A stretch of DNA of 64,000 bases from Pseudomonadota bacterium (GCA_023405815.1 JAEXXM010000080.1:30167-94166); one strand, 5' to 3'. Counted from the first letter of the stretch, positions 35,259 through 45,209 are shown. The notes: generated from the sequence alone by a model not told the origin. Program-made: numbers and translations.

Positions 35259-35270
35259 CAACGCCGTCCT

Positions 35271-36809
35271 CTAGTGGTGGGCCGGCGCGGGGGCCGGGCT
35301 TGCGGGCGGGGCAGTTGGAACAGCCTTCGATGAGGTCGTTCCCACGGCCGCCTCATAGTTGGCGACGAGCTTCTTCACCGAAACCGCCGTCACGTCGAGG
35401 ATCGGAGCCGGGTAGAAGCCGAAGAAGATGGTGAGCGCGACCAGGGGGGCGAGAACGCCAATCTCGCGCGGCGACAGGTCCTGGATGTTCTTGAGCGTCG
35501 GCTTGACGAGCGCACCATAGATGACGCGGCGATAGACATAGAGCGCATAGGCCGCGGACAGGATGACGCCCGTTGTGGCGAAGAAGGCGACCCAGGTGTT
35601 GACCTTGAACGCCGCCAGCAGCGTCAGGAACTCGCCGATGAACCCGGACGTGCCCGGCAGCCCGACATTGCCCATGGTCAGCACCATGAAGAATGCAGCG
35701 TAGATCGGCATGCGCTCGACGAGGCCGCCGTAGGCGGCAATCTCGCGGGTGTGGATGCGGTCGTAGATGACGCCGACGACGAGGAAGAGACCGGCGGAGA
35801 TGATGCCATGCGAGAGCATCTGGAAGATGGCGCCCTCGGTGCCTTGCGTCGAGAAGGTGAAGATACCCATCGTGACGAAGCCCATGTGGGCGACGGACGA
35901 GTAGGCGATGAGCTTCTTGATGTCGGTCTGCGCCAGCGCCACCAGCGAGGTGTAGATGATGGCGATGACCGACAGCGCGAACATCAGCGAGCCGAACTCG
36001 GCGCTGGCGAGCGGGAACATCGGCACCGAGAAGCGCAGGAAGCCGTAGCCGCCCATCTTCAGGAGCACCGCCGCCAGGATGACGGAGCCGCCGGTCGGCG
36101 CCTCGACGTGCGCGTCCGGCAACCAGGTGTGGACCGGCCACATCGGCAGCTTCACCGCGAATGAGGCGAAGAAGGCGAGCCACAGCCACCACTGCATCTC
36201 GGCGGGGAACTTGTAGGTGAGCAGCGTCGTGATGTCGGTGGTGCCGGCGTGCCAGTACATCGCCAGCAAAGCGAGCAGCATCAGCACCGAGCCGAGCAGC
36301 GTATAGAGGAAGAACTTGAAGGTCGCGTAGATGCGGTTGGCGCCGCCCCAGATGCCGATGATGAGGAACATCGGTATGAGGCCGCCCTCGAAGAAGACAT
36401 AGAACAGCACGAGGTCGAGCGCGCAGAAGACGCCGATCATCAGCGTCTCGAGCACGAGGAAGGCGATCATGTATTCCTTGACGCGCTCCTCGACCGTCCA
36501 GCTCTGCATGACGACGAGCGGCATCAGGAACGTCGTCAGGATGACGAACAGCATGGAGATGCCGTCGACGCCCAGCTTGAACTTGAAGAGGTCGAGCCAG
36601 CTGCGCTCCTCGACGAACTGGAAGCCGGCGCTGGTCGGGTCGAACTTCACCCAGATGACGAGCGAGATGAGGAACGTGATGACGGTGGTGTAGAGCGCGA
36701 TCCAGCGCGCGTTGCCCTTGGCCTCGGCGTTGAGCACGCCGATGAGCAGCGCGCCGACCAGCGGCATGAACATCACGATCGACAGGATGGGGGCGGAAGC
36801 GAGGTCCAT
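35271..36809 (-). CDS. nuoM: NADH-quinone oxidoreductase subunit M
   Basis: Second antiporter-like proton channel of complex I, with about 14 membrane helices in 512 aa. Typical segments are PMWPVHTWLPDAHVEAPTGG and KLIAYSSVAHMGFVTMGIF. The C-terminal tail is Ala/Pro-rich and ends in His-His. The ATG overlaps the nuoL stop by one base (TAATG). Confidence 0.96.
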   Translation of the reverse strand: MDLASAPILSIVMFMPLVGALLIGVLNAEAKGNARWIALYTTVITFLISLVIWVKFDPTSAGFQFVEERSWLDLFKFKLGVDGISMLFVILTTFLMPLVVMQSWTVEERVKEYMIAFLVLETLMIGVFCALDLVLFYVFFEGGLIPMFLIIGIWGGANRIYATFKFFLYTLLGSVLMLLALLAMYWHAGTTDITTLLTYKFPAEMQWWLWLAFFASFAVKLPMWPVHTWLPDAHVEAPTGGSVILAAVLLKMGGYGFLRFSVPMFPLASAEFGSLMFALSVIAIIYTSLVALAQTDIKKLIAYSSVAHMGFVTMGIFTFSTQGTEGAIFQMLSHGIISAGLFLVVGVIYDRIHTREIAAYGGLVERMPIYAAFFMVLTMGNVGLPGTSGFIGEFLTLLAAFKVNTWVAFFATTGVILSAAYALYVYRRVIYGALVKPTLKNIQDLSPREIGVLAPLVALTIFFGFYPAPILDVTAVSVKKLVANYEAAVGTTSSKAVPTAPPASPAPAPAHH

Positions 36810-38752
36810 TAGCGCGGTCCACCCATGAACATGAAGTAGGTGACGAGCAGCGCCACGCCGATGAGCATGACGAAGGCGTAGTGATAGACGTAGCCGGTCT
36901 GAAGGCGAACCGCGCGCTGCGTTACGGCGTAGACGCTGGCGGCGGTGCCGTCGATGAGGCCGTTGATGATTTTGATGTCGCCGACCTTCCAGAGGAAGTT
37001 GCCGAGCCAGAACGTCGGCTTGACGAAGATCGCATCATAGAGCTCGTCGAAGTACCACTTGTTGAGCAGGAATAGGTACAGCGGACGGAATGCCCGGGCG
37101 GTCGCTGCCGGCAGCGACGGAACGGCGATGTAATAGAGGTAGGCGACCACAAAGCCCGCCAACATGACGATGGTTGGCGCCCACACTGCCCAGTCAGGTA
37201 TCTCATGCATGGCGTGCAGGATGTGGTTGTGCTCACTGTTGAAGATGGCCTTGGCCCAGAACTCGTGCTGGCCCTCGCCGATGAAGAACGGCGTCGCGGC
37301 GCCGGCGACGACGGCACCGAAGGCCAACCCCGCGAGCGGGACGAGCATCACCGGCGGGCTCTCATGAGCGTGGTCGAACGTGTGGTGATCGGCGCGCGTT
37401 GAGCCGTGGAAGGTCATGAACATCAGGCGCCAGGAGTAGAAAGAGGTCATCAGCGCGGCGATGACGAGGGCCCAGAACGCGTAGTTGCCTGGCGTATGGG
37501 CGGCAAACGCGGCCTCGATGATGGCATCCTTGGAATAGAAGCCGGAGAACCCGGCGATGTGCGGGATGCCGAAGCCGGTCAGCGCCAGCGTGCCGATGAG
37601 CATCATCGCCCAGGTGAACTGCAGCTTGGGGAAGAGGCCGCCCATCTTCCGCATGTCCTGCTCGTGGTGCATGGCGTGGATCACCGAACCGGCGCTGAGG
37701 AACAGCAGGGCCTTGAAGAAGGCGTGCGTAAAGAGATGGAAGATGCCGGCCTGATAGGCGCCGACGCCGCAGGCGACGAACATGTAGCCGAGCTGCGAGC
37801 AGGTCGAATAGGCGATGACGCGCTTGATGTCGTTCTGGACCATGCCGACGGTCGCGGCGAAGAACGCAGTGACCGAGCCGATGAGAACGACGAACTCGAG
37901 CGCGAGCGGCGCATGCTCGAAGATGGGCGACAGGCGCGCCACCATGAACACGCCGGCGGTGACCATGGTCGCGGCGTGAATGAGCGCGGATACCGGCGTC
38001 GGGCCTTCCATGGCGTCGGGAAGCCAGGTGTGCAGGAGGAACTGCGCCGACTTGCCCATCGCACCCATGAACAGGAGCAGGCACAGCGTCGTCAGGATGT
38101 CGACCTGATAGCCGAGGAACTCGAACTTCTGCCCCGCCATGCCGCCGGCGGCATCGAATATCGGGTCGAGATTCACCGTACGGAAGACGGCGAAGAGCCC
38201 GAAGATGCCGAGGGCGAAGCCGAAGTCGCCGACGCGGTTGACGACGAATGCCTTGATGGCGGCCGCGTTCGCCTCGGGCTTCGTGTACCAGAAGCCGATG
38301 AGCAGATACGAGAAGAGACCGACGCCCTCCCAGCCGAAGAACATCTGCGCGAGGTTGTCGGACGTCACCAGCATGAGCATGGCGAAGGTGAAGCCCGAGA
38401 GGTAGGAGAAGAAGCGCGGCCGTGAATCGTCCTCGTGCATGTAGCCGATGGAGTAGACGTGCACGAGCGCCGACACGGTGGTAACGACGACGAACATCAC
38501 GGCGGTCAGCGTGTCGATCTTGAACGCCCAGCCGATGTCCAGCTCGCCCGAGGTGATCCAGCGCTCGATGGCGACGTGCGCCGTCTCGTGACCGAAGCCG
38601 ACGCGCCAGAACACCACCCACGACAGCGCGCAGGAGATCAGCAGGAGCGTGGTGGTGATGAGCTCGGAAGGCCGCGGGCCGAGGAGGCGCCCGAACAGGC
38701 CGGCGATGAGCGCGCCGAGCGCCGGCAGGAAGACGATGGCCGAGTAGATCAT
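36809..38752 (-). CDS. nuoL: NADH-quinone oxidoreductase subunit L
   Basis: Distal antiporter-like subunit of the complex I membrane arm, which carries the long lateral helix at its C-terminal end. At 647 aa it has normal length. Recognisable parts are FFGWEGVGLFSYLLIGFWY, FLLHTWLPDAMEGPTPVSAL and VIAYSTCSQLGYMFVACG. The lateral-helix region comes late in the protein, and the last membrane helix is near the end (HYAFVMLIGVALLVTYFMF). It is separated from nuoK by 4 bases. Confidence 0.96.
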   Translation of the reverse strand: MIYSAIVFLPALGALIAGLFGRLLGPRPSELITTTLLLISCALSWVVFWRVGFGHETAHVAIERWITSGELDIGWAFKIDTLTAVMFVVVTTVSALVHVYSIGYMHEDDSRPRFFSYLSGFTFAMLMLVTSDNLAQMFFGWEGVGLFSYLLIGFWYTKPEANAAAIKAFVVNRVGDFGFALGIFGLFAVFRTVNLDPIFDAAGGMAGQKFEFLGYQVDILTTLCLLLFMGAMGKSAQFLLHTWLPDAMEGPTPVSALIHAATMVTAGVFMVARLSPIFEHAPLALEFVVLIGSVTAFFAATVGMVQNDIKRVIAYSTCSQLGYMFVACGVGAYQAGIFHLFTHAFFKALLFLSAGSVIHAMHHEQDMRKMGGLFPKLQFTWAMMLIGTLALTGFGIPHIAGFSGFYSKDAIIEAAFAAHTPGNYAFWALVIAALMTSFYSWRLMFMTFHGSTRADHHTFDHAHESPPVMLVPLAGLAFGAVVAGAATPFFIGEGQHEFWAKAIFNSEHNHILHAMHEIPDWAVWAPTIVMLAGFVVAYLYYIAVPSLPAATARAFRPLYLFLLNKWYFDELYDAIFVKPTFWLGNFLWKVGDIKIINGLIDGTAASVYAVTQRAVRLQTGYVYHYAFVMLIGVALLVTYFMFMGGPR

Positions 38753-38756
38753 GCCC

Positions 38757-39065
38757 TCAGCCCTTCATCATGTTGATGTCTTCCACCGCGATGGAGCCGC
38801 GGTTGCGGAAGTAGACGACGACGATGGCGAGGCCGATGGCGGCCTCGGCGGCGGCGACCGTCAAGTTGAACAGTGCGAACACCTGCCCGACGAGATCGCC
38901 GAGGTAATAGGAGAACGCGACGAGGTTGATGTTGACGGCGAGCAGCATGAGCTCGATCGACATCAGGATGATGATCACGTTCTTGCGGTTGAGGAAGATA
39001 CCGAGCATGCCGAGCGTGAACAGGCACGCGGCGACGGTGAGGTAATGTCCGAGACCGATGGTCAT
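38757..39065 (-). CDS. nuoK: NADH-quinone oxidoreductase subunit K
   Basis: Three-helix complex I subunit of 102 aa, the usual size, starting MTIGLGHYLTVAACLF. Conserved acidic residues in the membrane are seen in IIILMSIELMLLAVNINLV (Glu in helix 2) and VAAAEAAIGLAIVV (Glu in helix 3). The longer frame to 39182 is an artefact of high G+C. Confidence 0.96.
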   Translation of the reverse strand: MTIGLGHYLTVAACLFTLGMLGIFLNRKNVIIILMSIELMLLAVNINLVAFSYYLGDLVGQVFALFNLTVAAAEAAIGLAIVVVYFRNRGSIAVEDINMMKG

Positions 39066-39084
39066 TTTGCCCCCGCTTGCCGCA

Positions 39085-39726
39085 TCAGCTCTGCGCCTTG
39101 GCGGCGGGAATGACCGCTCCGCCGGATGGAACCTTGACGACCTCGACGCCGGTCGCGGGCGTGCGCGCCACCTGGGCGGCAATCGACTGGCGCCTGACGC
39201 GCGCCTTGTGATGCAGCGTCAACACGATGGCGCCGATCATGGCAACGAGCAGGACGAGGCCCGCGACCTCGAAGAAGTAGACGTAGCGCGTGTAGAGGAC
39301 GAGGCCGAGCGCTTGAGTGTTGGAAGCCTCGCGGCCGAGCTCGGCGATGGGAGAGCCGAACTGATGCGTGACGCCGACGCCGAAGCCGCGGCCAACGAAT
39401 AGGAGCACCAGCTCGGCCAGCACGATGCCGCCGACGATGAGGCCGACGGGCGCGTTCTTGATGAAACCAGCTTTCAGCTCGGCGAAGTCAACATCGAGCA
39501 TCATGACGACGAAGAGGAACAGCACCGCCACCGCGCCCACGTAGACGATGACCAGCAGCATGGCCAGGAACTCGGCTCCGAGAAGCACGAAGAGTCCGGC
39601 GGCGTTGAAGAAGGTGAGGATGAGGAACAGCACGGCGTGCACGGGGTTCTTGGCCACGATGACCATGACCGCCGACGCGACGGAGAAGATCGCGAAAAGG
39701 TAGAAGAAGCCCGCCGTCAGCGCCAT
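39085..39726 (-). CDS. nuoJ: NADH-quinone oxidoreductase subunit J
   Basis: Membrane subunit of complex I near the quinone site, with five predicted helices in 213 aa. MALTAGFFYLFAIFSVASAV is the start; GGAT precedes ATG 39726. The conserved segment VYVGAVAVLFLFVVMMLDVD contains the pi-bulge helix. The C-terminus has an extra polar tail of about 35 residues (from around VRRQSIAAQVARTP), slightly longer than the E. coli subunit. The 177 bases back to nuoI (39727-39903) hold nothing recognisable. Confidence 0.94.
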   Translation of the reverse strand: MALTAGFFYLFAIFSVASAVMVIVAKNPVHAVLFLILTFFNAAGLFVLLGAEFLAMLLVIVYVGAVAVLFLFVVMMLDVDFAELKAGFIKNAPVGLIVGGIVLAELVLLFVGRGFGVGVTHQFGSPIAELGREASNTQALGLVLYTRYVYFFEVAGLVLLVAMIGAIVLTLHHKARVRRQSIAAQVARTPATGVEVVKVPSGGAVIPAAKAQS

Positions 39727-39903
39727 TGGTAGCGATCCAAAACCCACTGCGGCCGCCGTCCGATGTCGCGCACGCTATAAAGCGCGGCGGCACCCGAGCC
39801 GTCGGCACGTTCATCCGCACAGGGTGACTACCCTATGCGTCCTTCCATTCCAAGCGCCGCGAGAGGAGCCTCGTGGCGCAGCCATCGCCCATCACCGGGC
39901 AAA

Positions 39904-40398
39904 TCAGCGGTACGGCGCGTCGAGCGCAAGGTTGCGCGCGATCTCGCGCTCCCACCGGTCGCCGTTATCGAGCAGCTTGTCCTTGTTGTAGTAGAGCTCC
40001 TCGCGGGTCTCGGTGGCGAATTCGAAGTTCGGGCCTTCGACGATGGCGTCGACCGGGCATGCCTCCTGGCACAGGCCGCAGTAGATGCACTTCACCATGT
40101 CGATGTCGTAACGGGTGGTGCGGCGGGTGCCGTCGTTGCGGCGCGGGCCGGCCTCGATGGTGATGGCCTGCGCGGGGCAGATAGCCTCGCACAGCTTGCA
40201 GGCGATGCAGCGCTCCTCGCCGTTGGGATAGCGGCGCAGCGCGTGCTCGCCGCGGAAGCGCGGCGACAGGGGCCCGCGCTCGAAGGGATAGTCGAGCGTC
40301 TTCTTCTTGGAGAAGAAGTACTTCATGGCGAGGCCGAAAGCCTGCACGAACTCCCAGAGGAAGAGCGACTTCACCGATTGTGCAACGTTGAGGGCCAC
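39904..40398 (-). CDS. nuoI: NADH-quinone oxidoreductase subunit I
   Basis: Peripheral-arm subunit that carries two [4Fe-4S] clusters (N6a and N6b). The two ligand sets are CIACKLCEAICP and CIYCGLCQEACP in the middle of 164 aa. The start is GTG 40398, with AAGGAT eight bases upstream. The N-terminal amphipathic part MALNVAQSVKSLFLWEF is typical of the alphaproteobacterial/mitochondrial TYKY type. Confidence 0.96.
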   Translation of the reverse strand: MALNVAQSVKSLFLWEFVQAFGLAMKYFFSKKKTLDYPFERGPLSPRFRGEHALRRYPNGEERCIACKLCEAICPAQAITIEAGPRRNDGTRRTTRYDIDMVKCIYCGLCQEACPVDAIVEGPNFEFATETREELYYNKDKLLDNGDRWEREIARNLALDAPYR

Positions 40399-40418
40399 GT
40401 CGTAAGATCCTTCCCGCC

Positions 40419-41486
40419 TCAGGCCACGCGTGCGTACTGCAGGATTGCCGCCACCAGCACCACCATCACCAGCGACAAGGGCAGGAACACCTTCCAGCCG
40501 AGGCGCATGAGCTGATCATAGCGGTAGCGCGGCACGATCGCCTTCGCCATGGCGAAAAGGAAGAAGACGAAGACGCACTTTGCAAGGAACCAGAATATGC
40601 CGGGCACCCAGTTCAAGGGCGCCACGTCAAGCGGCGGCAGCCAGCCGCCCAAGAAGAGGATGGTCGCCAAGGCGCACATGGTGACGATGGACACGTACTC
40701 GCCGAGCATGAACAGCAAATAGGGCGTCGAGGAGTATTCGACCATGAAGCCCGCGACGAGCTCCGATTCCGCCTCGACGAGGTCGAACGGCGGGCGGTTG
40801 GTCTCGGCGAGCGCCGACACGAAGAACACGACGAACATCGGCAGCAGCGCCAGCCAGTACCAGTCGAGCGCCGAGGCCGGCAGGCCCGCGTGGGTGCCGA
40901 TGCCCGTCTTCTGCGCGTTGACGATGTCGGTCAGGTTGAGCGAGCCGACGCAGAGGATGACGGTGATGATGACGAAGCCGATGGAGACCTCATAGGATAC
41001 CATCTGCGCGGCCGAGCGCAGCGAGCCCATGAAGGGATACTTCGAGTTCGACGCCCAGCCGCCCATGATGATGCCGTAGACGGCGAGCGAGGACAGCGCG
41101 AGCAGGTAGAGGATGCCGACGTTCAAGTCGGAGATCACCCACTTGCCGAACCCGTCCTCGTTGACGGGGATCACGGCCCAGGCGGCGAGCGCGAACGTCG
41201 CGGTGGCGATGGGCGCCAGCAGGAAGACGCCCTTGTTGGCGCCCGCCGGTATGATCGGCTCCTTGAAGGCGAACTTCAGAAGGTCGGCGAACGACTGCAA
41301 GAGGCCGAAGGCGCCGACGACGTTGGGCCCGCGCCGCATCTGCACGGCGGCCCAAACCTTGCGGTCCATGAGCAGCAGGAAGGCGATGATGATCAGGAGG
41401 CCAACGAGCGTCAGCAGGCTCCAGCCGACCATCGCGGCGAACCAAAGGCCATAGTCCCACCAGAGCTGCCAGGAGCTGTCGGTCAT
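40419..41486 (-). CDS. nuoH: NADH-quinone oxidoreductase subunit H
   Basis: Membrane subunit that forms the quinone chamber with NuoB and NuoD. The 355-aa protein has eight helices. The RKVWAAVQMRRGPNVVGAFG loop and ALAETNRPPFDLVEAESELV are the family fingerprints, the latter with the conserved Glu cluster at the quinone/proton funnel. It lies 14 bases after nuoG and 20 before nuoI. Confidence 0.97.
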   Translation of the reverse strand: MTDSSWQLWWDYGLWFAAMVGWSLLTLVGLLIIIAFLLLMDRKVWAAVQMRRGPNVVGAFGLLQSFADLLKFAFKEPIIPAGANKGVFLLAPIATATFALAAWAVIPVNEDGFGKWVISDLNVGILYLLALSSLAVYGIIMGGWASNSKYPFMGSLRSAAQMVSYEVSIGFVIITVILCVGSLNLTDIVNAQKTGIGTHAGLPASALDWYWLALLPMFVVFFVSALAETNRPPFDLVEAESELVAGFMVEYSSTPYLLFMLGEYVSIVTMCALATILFLGGWLPPLDVAPLNWVPGIFWFLAKCVFVFFLFAMAKAIVPRYRYDQLMRLGWKVFLPLSLVMVVLVAAILQYARVA

Positions 41487-41500
41487 CTTCGCGTCTGCTC

Positions 41501-43612
41501 CTACTCGGCCGCCTTGAGGCGCGGCTCGCCCTGCATGGTCTTCTTCAAGGCGCTCATCTCGGCCATGACGGCGGAGGCGCGCGCGATGGGATTGGTGAGA
41601 TAGAAGTCCTTGACGGGCGAGACGAAAGCGTCGGCGCCGATGGTGCCGGCTACCTTGGCGAGCGCCTTGACGCCGTCGATCGCGCCCATCTGCACGGCGT
41701 TGAGGCGCGCGAAGGCCGGCACGTCCTTGTACATCTCGACCCTGAGCTGGGCGAGCGTGTCGTAGGGCAGCGCGTTGCCGATCTTACCGGAAAGCGCGCG
41801 CAGGATGGCCCAATCCTCCTTGGCCTCGCCCGGCGGGAAGACGCAGCGCTCGGTCATCTGCGCCCGGCCCTCGGTGTTGACATAGGTGGCGCTCTTCTCG
41901 GTGTATGCCGAGCCCGGGAGGATGACGTCGGCGCGGTGAGCGCCACGGTCGCCGTGGTGGCCCTGGTAGATAACGAACGTGGTGCCGACCGGGACGTCGA
42001 TCTCGTCGGCGTTAAGGAGGAAGAGCACATCGAGATTGCCGCGGGCGGCGGCATCGATCTGGCTGGCCACGTCGAGGCCGCCCTTGCCCGGCGCGAGCCC
42101 TAGGTCGAGGCCGGCGACGCGCGAAGCAGCCGTGTGCAGCACATTGAAGGGGTTCCAGTCGCCGACATCCTTGCCGTCGATGGCAGCAAGGGCGATGCGT
42201 GCCGCGCTGCCGAGGATGGCGGCGCCGTCGGGACGCGCGGCGACACCCGAGCCGACAATGACGAGCGGGCGCTGCGCGCCCTTCAGCACCTCGGCGAAGG
42301 AGTGCTTTCCGCCCTCGAGCTCCTGCAGCGTCTGACCGCCGGCACCGAGGTAGTCGTACTTGTAGGTGAGCGGCACGGCCTCGCCGACGACGCCGACCTT
42401 GAGGCCGCCCTGGCGCCAGCGCTTCAGGATGCGGGCGTTGAGCACCGCCGCCTCGAGGCGCGGATTGGTGCCGACGAGCAGGATCGCGTCGGCTTGGTCG
42501 ATGCCGGCGATTGTGGAGTTGAACTGGTAGCTGGCGCGGCCGAGCGAAGGATCGAGCTTGCTGCCATCCTGGCGGCAGTCGATGCTCTTGACCTTGAGGC
42601 GAGTCGCCAGGTCCTTGAAGGCGAACATCTCCTCGGCGCCGGAGAGATCGCCGGCGATGAAGCCAATGCGATCGGGAGCTGCCGCCTTGAGCTTCTGCGC
42701 GGCGAGCGCCAAAGCCTCGTCCCAGCTCGCCGGGCGCAGCCTGCCACCCTCGCGCACATAGGGCTGATCGAGCCGCTGGGTCCTGAGGCCATCGCAGGCA
42801 AAGCGCGTCTTGTCGGAGATCCACTCCTCGTTCACGTCGTCGTTGTTGCGCGGCAGAACGCGCAGCACGGCCTTGCCGCGGGTGTCGACGCGAATAGCCG
42901 AGCCGAGCGCATCCATGACGTCGAAGGACTCGGTCTTCTCCAGCTCCCAGGGCCGCGAGATGAACGACCAGGGCCGATGCGTCAGCGCACCGACCGGACA
43001 GAGGTCGTTCACGTTCGCGCTCATCTCGGAGAGGATGCCGCGATCGAGATAGGTGGTGATCTCCATGTCCTCGCCGCGGCTGATGGCGCCGAGCTCCTCC
43101 ACGCCCGCCACTTCCGTCATGAAGCGGACGCAGCGCGTGCAGTGGATGCAGCGGTTCATGAAAGTCTTGATGAGCGGGCCGATGTACTTCTCTTCGACCG
43201 CCCGCTTGTTCTCGGCGTAGCGCGAGCCGCCAACGCCGTAGGCCATGGCCTGGTCTTGCAGGTCGCACTCGCCGCCCTGGTCGCAGATGGGGCAGTCGAG
43301 CGGGTGGTTGATGAGCAGGAACTCCATCACGCCTTCGCGCGCGGCCTTCACCATGGGGCTGCCTGTCAGCACCTTGCGCGGGGCGCCGTCCTTGTTCGGC
43401 GGCAGGTCGGTGACGCCCATGGCGCAGGAGGCGATGGGCTTGGGGATGCCCTCCACCTCGACCAGGCACATGCGGCAGTTGCCGGCGATGGACAGGCGCT
43501 CGTGGTAGCAGAAACGCGGGATCTCGACGCCGGCCATCTCGCACGCCTGCAGGATGGTGGTGCCGGGCTCGACCAGGATCTCTTTGCCGTCGATGATGAT
43601 TGGCTTCGTCAT
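41501..43612 (-). CDS. nuoG: NADH-quinone oxidoreductase subunit G
   Basis: Large peripheral-arm iron-sulfur subunit of 703 aa. The N-terminal [2Fe-2S] domain has CYHERLSIAGNCRMCLVEVE; next come the His/Cys N5 site (HPLDCPICDQGGECDLQDQA) and a further [4Fe-4S] site, CIHCTRCVRFM. A degenerate molybdopterin-oxidoreductase-like domain follows. The C-terminal part is shorter than the E. coli protein, as in mitochondria. Confidence 0.96.
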   Translation of the reverse strand: MTKPIIIDGKEILVEPGTTILQACEMAGVEIPRFCYHERLSIAGNCRMCLVEVEGIPKPIASCAMGVTDLPPNKDGAPRKVLTGSPMVKAAREGVMEFLLINHPLDCPICDQGGECDLQDQAMAYGVGGSRYAENKRAVEEKYIGPLIKTFMNRCIHCTRCVRFMTEVAGVEELGAISRGEDMEITTYLDRGILSEMSANVNDLCPVGALTHRPWSFISRPWELEKTESFDVMDALGSAIRVDTRGKAVLRVLPRNNDDVNEEWISDKTRFACDGLRTQRLDQPYVREGGRLRPASWDEALALAAQKLKAAAPDRIGFIAGDLSGAEEMFAFKDLATRLKVKSIDCRQDGSKLDPSLGRASYQFNSTIAGIDQADAILLVGTNPRLEAAVLNARILKRWRQGGLKVGVVGEAVPLTYKYDYLGAGGQTLQELEGGKHSFAEVLKGAQRPLVIVGSGVAARPDGAAILGSAARIALAAIDGKDVGDWNPFNVLHTAASRVAGLDLGLAPGKGGLDVASQIDAAARGNLDVLFLLNADEIDVPVGTTFVIYQGHHGDRGAHRADVILPGSAYTEKSATYVNTEGRAQMTERCVFPPGEAKEDWAILRALSGKIGNALPYDTLAQLRVEMYKDVPAFARLNAVQMGAIDGVKALAKVAGTIGADAFVSPVKDFYLTNPIARASAVMAEMSALKKTMQGEPRLKAAE

Positions 43613-43630
43613 AGTTCCTACCCGATCACA

Positions 43631-43882
43631 TCATCGCGTGGCGATGGCGAGCACGGCGAGCGCGCCGATGAACAGGCCGAGCGAGACCCAGCCCTTGGCA
43701 TACGGCGACAACGGCACGCCGGCGAAGCGCTGCACGTACCACACACCGAGAGCGTAACCCAGCACCGCGCCGAGAACCGCGCCGAGCCAGCCGAGCGTCA
43801 GGTAGCCCAGCGCACCGACGGCCAGCGCGCCGACCACCGCCGGAAACGTGAAAGAAGCAACGATGAGCGCCAGCAGATCCAC
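43631..43882 (-). CDS. Small three-helix membrane protein between nuoF and nuoG
   Basis: Unrecognised 83-aa hydrophobic protein. GTG 43882 is chosen because AAGGA lies seven bases upstream; a TTG five codons earlier is the other option. Three membrane segments are visible: DLLALIVASFTFPAVVGALA, a Gly/Ala-rich LGAVLGAVLGYALGVWYV and GLFIGALAVLAI. The Gly-zipper-like middle helix is notable. It has small spacers to both nuo neighbours (27 and 18 bases), so it is cotranscribed. It might be an accessory or assembly factor, but position is the only evidence. Confidence 0.7.
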   Translation of the reverse strand: MDLLALIVASFTFPAVVGALAVGALGYLTLGWLGAVLGAVLGYALGVWYVQRFAGVPLSPYAKGWVSLGLFIGALAVLAIATR

Positions 43883-43909
43883 GTTCTCTTCCTTCAACGG
43901 CTCGCATTT

Positions 43910-45193
43910 CTATTCGGCGGCTTCTTTGACTGCCGCGCGATTGGCGTCGATGCGCGCTTCGATGACGTGACGATAGTTGCGGATCAGGCCCTGCACGGGC
44001 CATGCGGCGGCGTCACCCAGGGCGCAGATGGTGTGACCTTCGACCTGCTTCGTCACGTTGTAGAGGAGATCGATCTCGCGCTTCTCGGCCTCGCCGCGCT
44101 GCATGCGCTCGAGCACGCGGAACATCCAGCCGGTGCCCTCGCGGCAGGGCGTGCACTGGCCGCAGCTCTCGTGCTTGTAGAAGTAGGCGATGCGGGTGAT
44201 AGCCTTGATGATGTCGGTGGACTTGTCCATGACGATCACGGCTGCGGTGCCGAGGCCGGACTTGAGCTTGACGAGGGCGTCGAAGTCCATGGTCAGGTCG
44301 TTGCACTGCTCGGCGGGGATCATCGGCATCGACGAGCCGCCGGGAATGGCGCAGAGCAGGTTGTCCCAGCCGCCGCGCACGCCGCCGCAGTGCTTGTCGA
44401 TCAGCTCGCGCAGCGGGATGCCCATCTCCTCCTCGACCACGCAGGGATTGTTCACGTGGCCGGAGATCTGGAACAGCTTAGTGCCGGTGTTGTTGGGCTT
44501 GCCGAGTGATGCGAACCAGGCGCCCCCGCGGCGCAGGATGTCGGGGACGACGGCAATGCTCTCGACGTTGTTGACGGTCGTCGGGGCGCCGTAGAGGCCG
44601 ACGTTGGCAGGGAACGGCGGCTTTAAACGCGGCATGCCCTTCTTGCCCTCGATACTCTCGATGAGGGCCGTCTCCTCGCCGCAGATGTAGGCGCCGGCGC
44701 CGTGATGGACGACGATGTCGAAGTCCCAGCCGTTGAGATTGGCCTTGCCGATGAGCTTGGCGTCATAGCATTCGTCGACCGCCGCCTGCAGGCGCTCGCG
44801 CTCGCGGATGAACTCGCCGCGCAGGTAGATGAAGCAGGTGTGCGCCTTCATGGCGAAGGAGGCGAGCAGTGCGCCCTCGATCAGCAGGTGCGGATCATGG
44901 CGCATGATCTCGCGGTCCTTGCAGGAGCCCGGCTCGGATTCATCGCCGTTGATGACGAGGTAGGACGGGCGCGCGTCGTTCTTGGGCATGAACGACCACT
45001 TGAGCCCGGTGGGGAAGCCAGCCCCGCCGCGGCCGCGGAGCCCTGAGGTCTTCACCTCGTTGATGATCCAGTCCTGGCCCTTGTCGATCAGCGCCTTGGT
45101 GCCGTCCCAGGCGCCGCGGGCGCGCGCACCGGGAAGCCGCCAGTCGTGGAAGCCGTAGAGGTTACGGAAGATGCGGTCCTTGTCTTGGAGCAT
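43910..45193 (-). CDS. nuoF: NADH-quinone oxidoreductase subunit F
   Basis: Flavoprotein of the NADH dehydrogenase module, which binds NADH, FMN and one [4Fe-4S] cluster (N3). In 427 aa the FMN/NADH region has LRGRGGAGFPTGLKWSF and YLVINGDESEPGSCKDRE. The cluster ligands are in ESCGQCTPCREG plus a distal Cys. It lies 16 bases after nuoE. Confidence 0.97.
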   Translation of the reverse strand: MLQDKDRIFRNLYGFHDWRLPGARARGAWDGTKALIDKGQDWIINEVKTSGLRGRGGAGFPTGLKWSFMPKNDARPSYLVINGDESEPGSCKDREIMRHDPHLLIEGALLASFAMKAHTCFIYLRGEFIRERERLQAAVDECYDAKLIGKANLNGWDFDIVVHHGAGAYICGEETALIESIEGKKGMPRLKPPFPANVGLYGAPTTVNNVESIAVVPDILRRGGAWFASLGKPNNTGTKLFQISGHVNNPCVVEEEMGIPLRELIDKHCGGVRGGWDNLLCAIPGGSSMPMIPAEQCNDLTMDFDALVKLKSGLGTAAVIVMDKSTDIIKAITRIAYFYKHESCGQCTPCREGTGWMFRVLERMQRGEAEKREIDLLYNVTKQVEGHTICALGDAAAWPVQGLIRNYRHVIEARIDANRAAVKEAAE

Positions 45194-45209
45194 CGGAGCC
45201 TCTTCGTCC

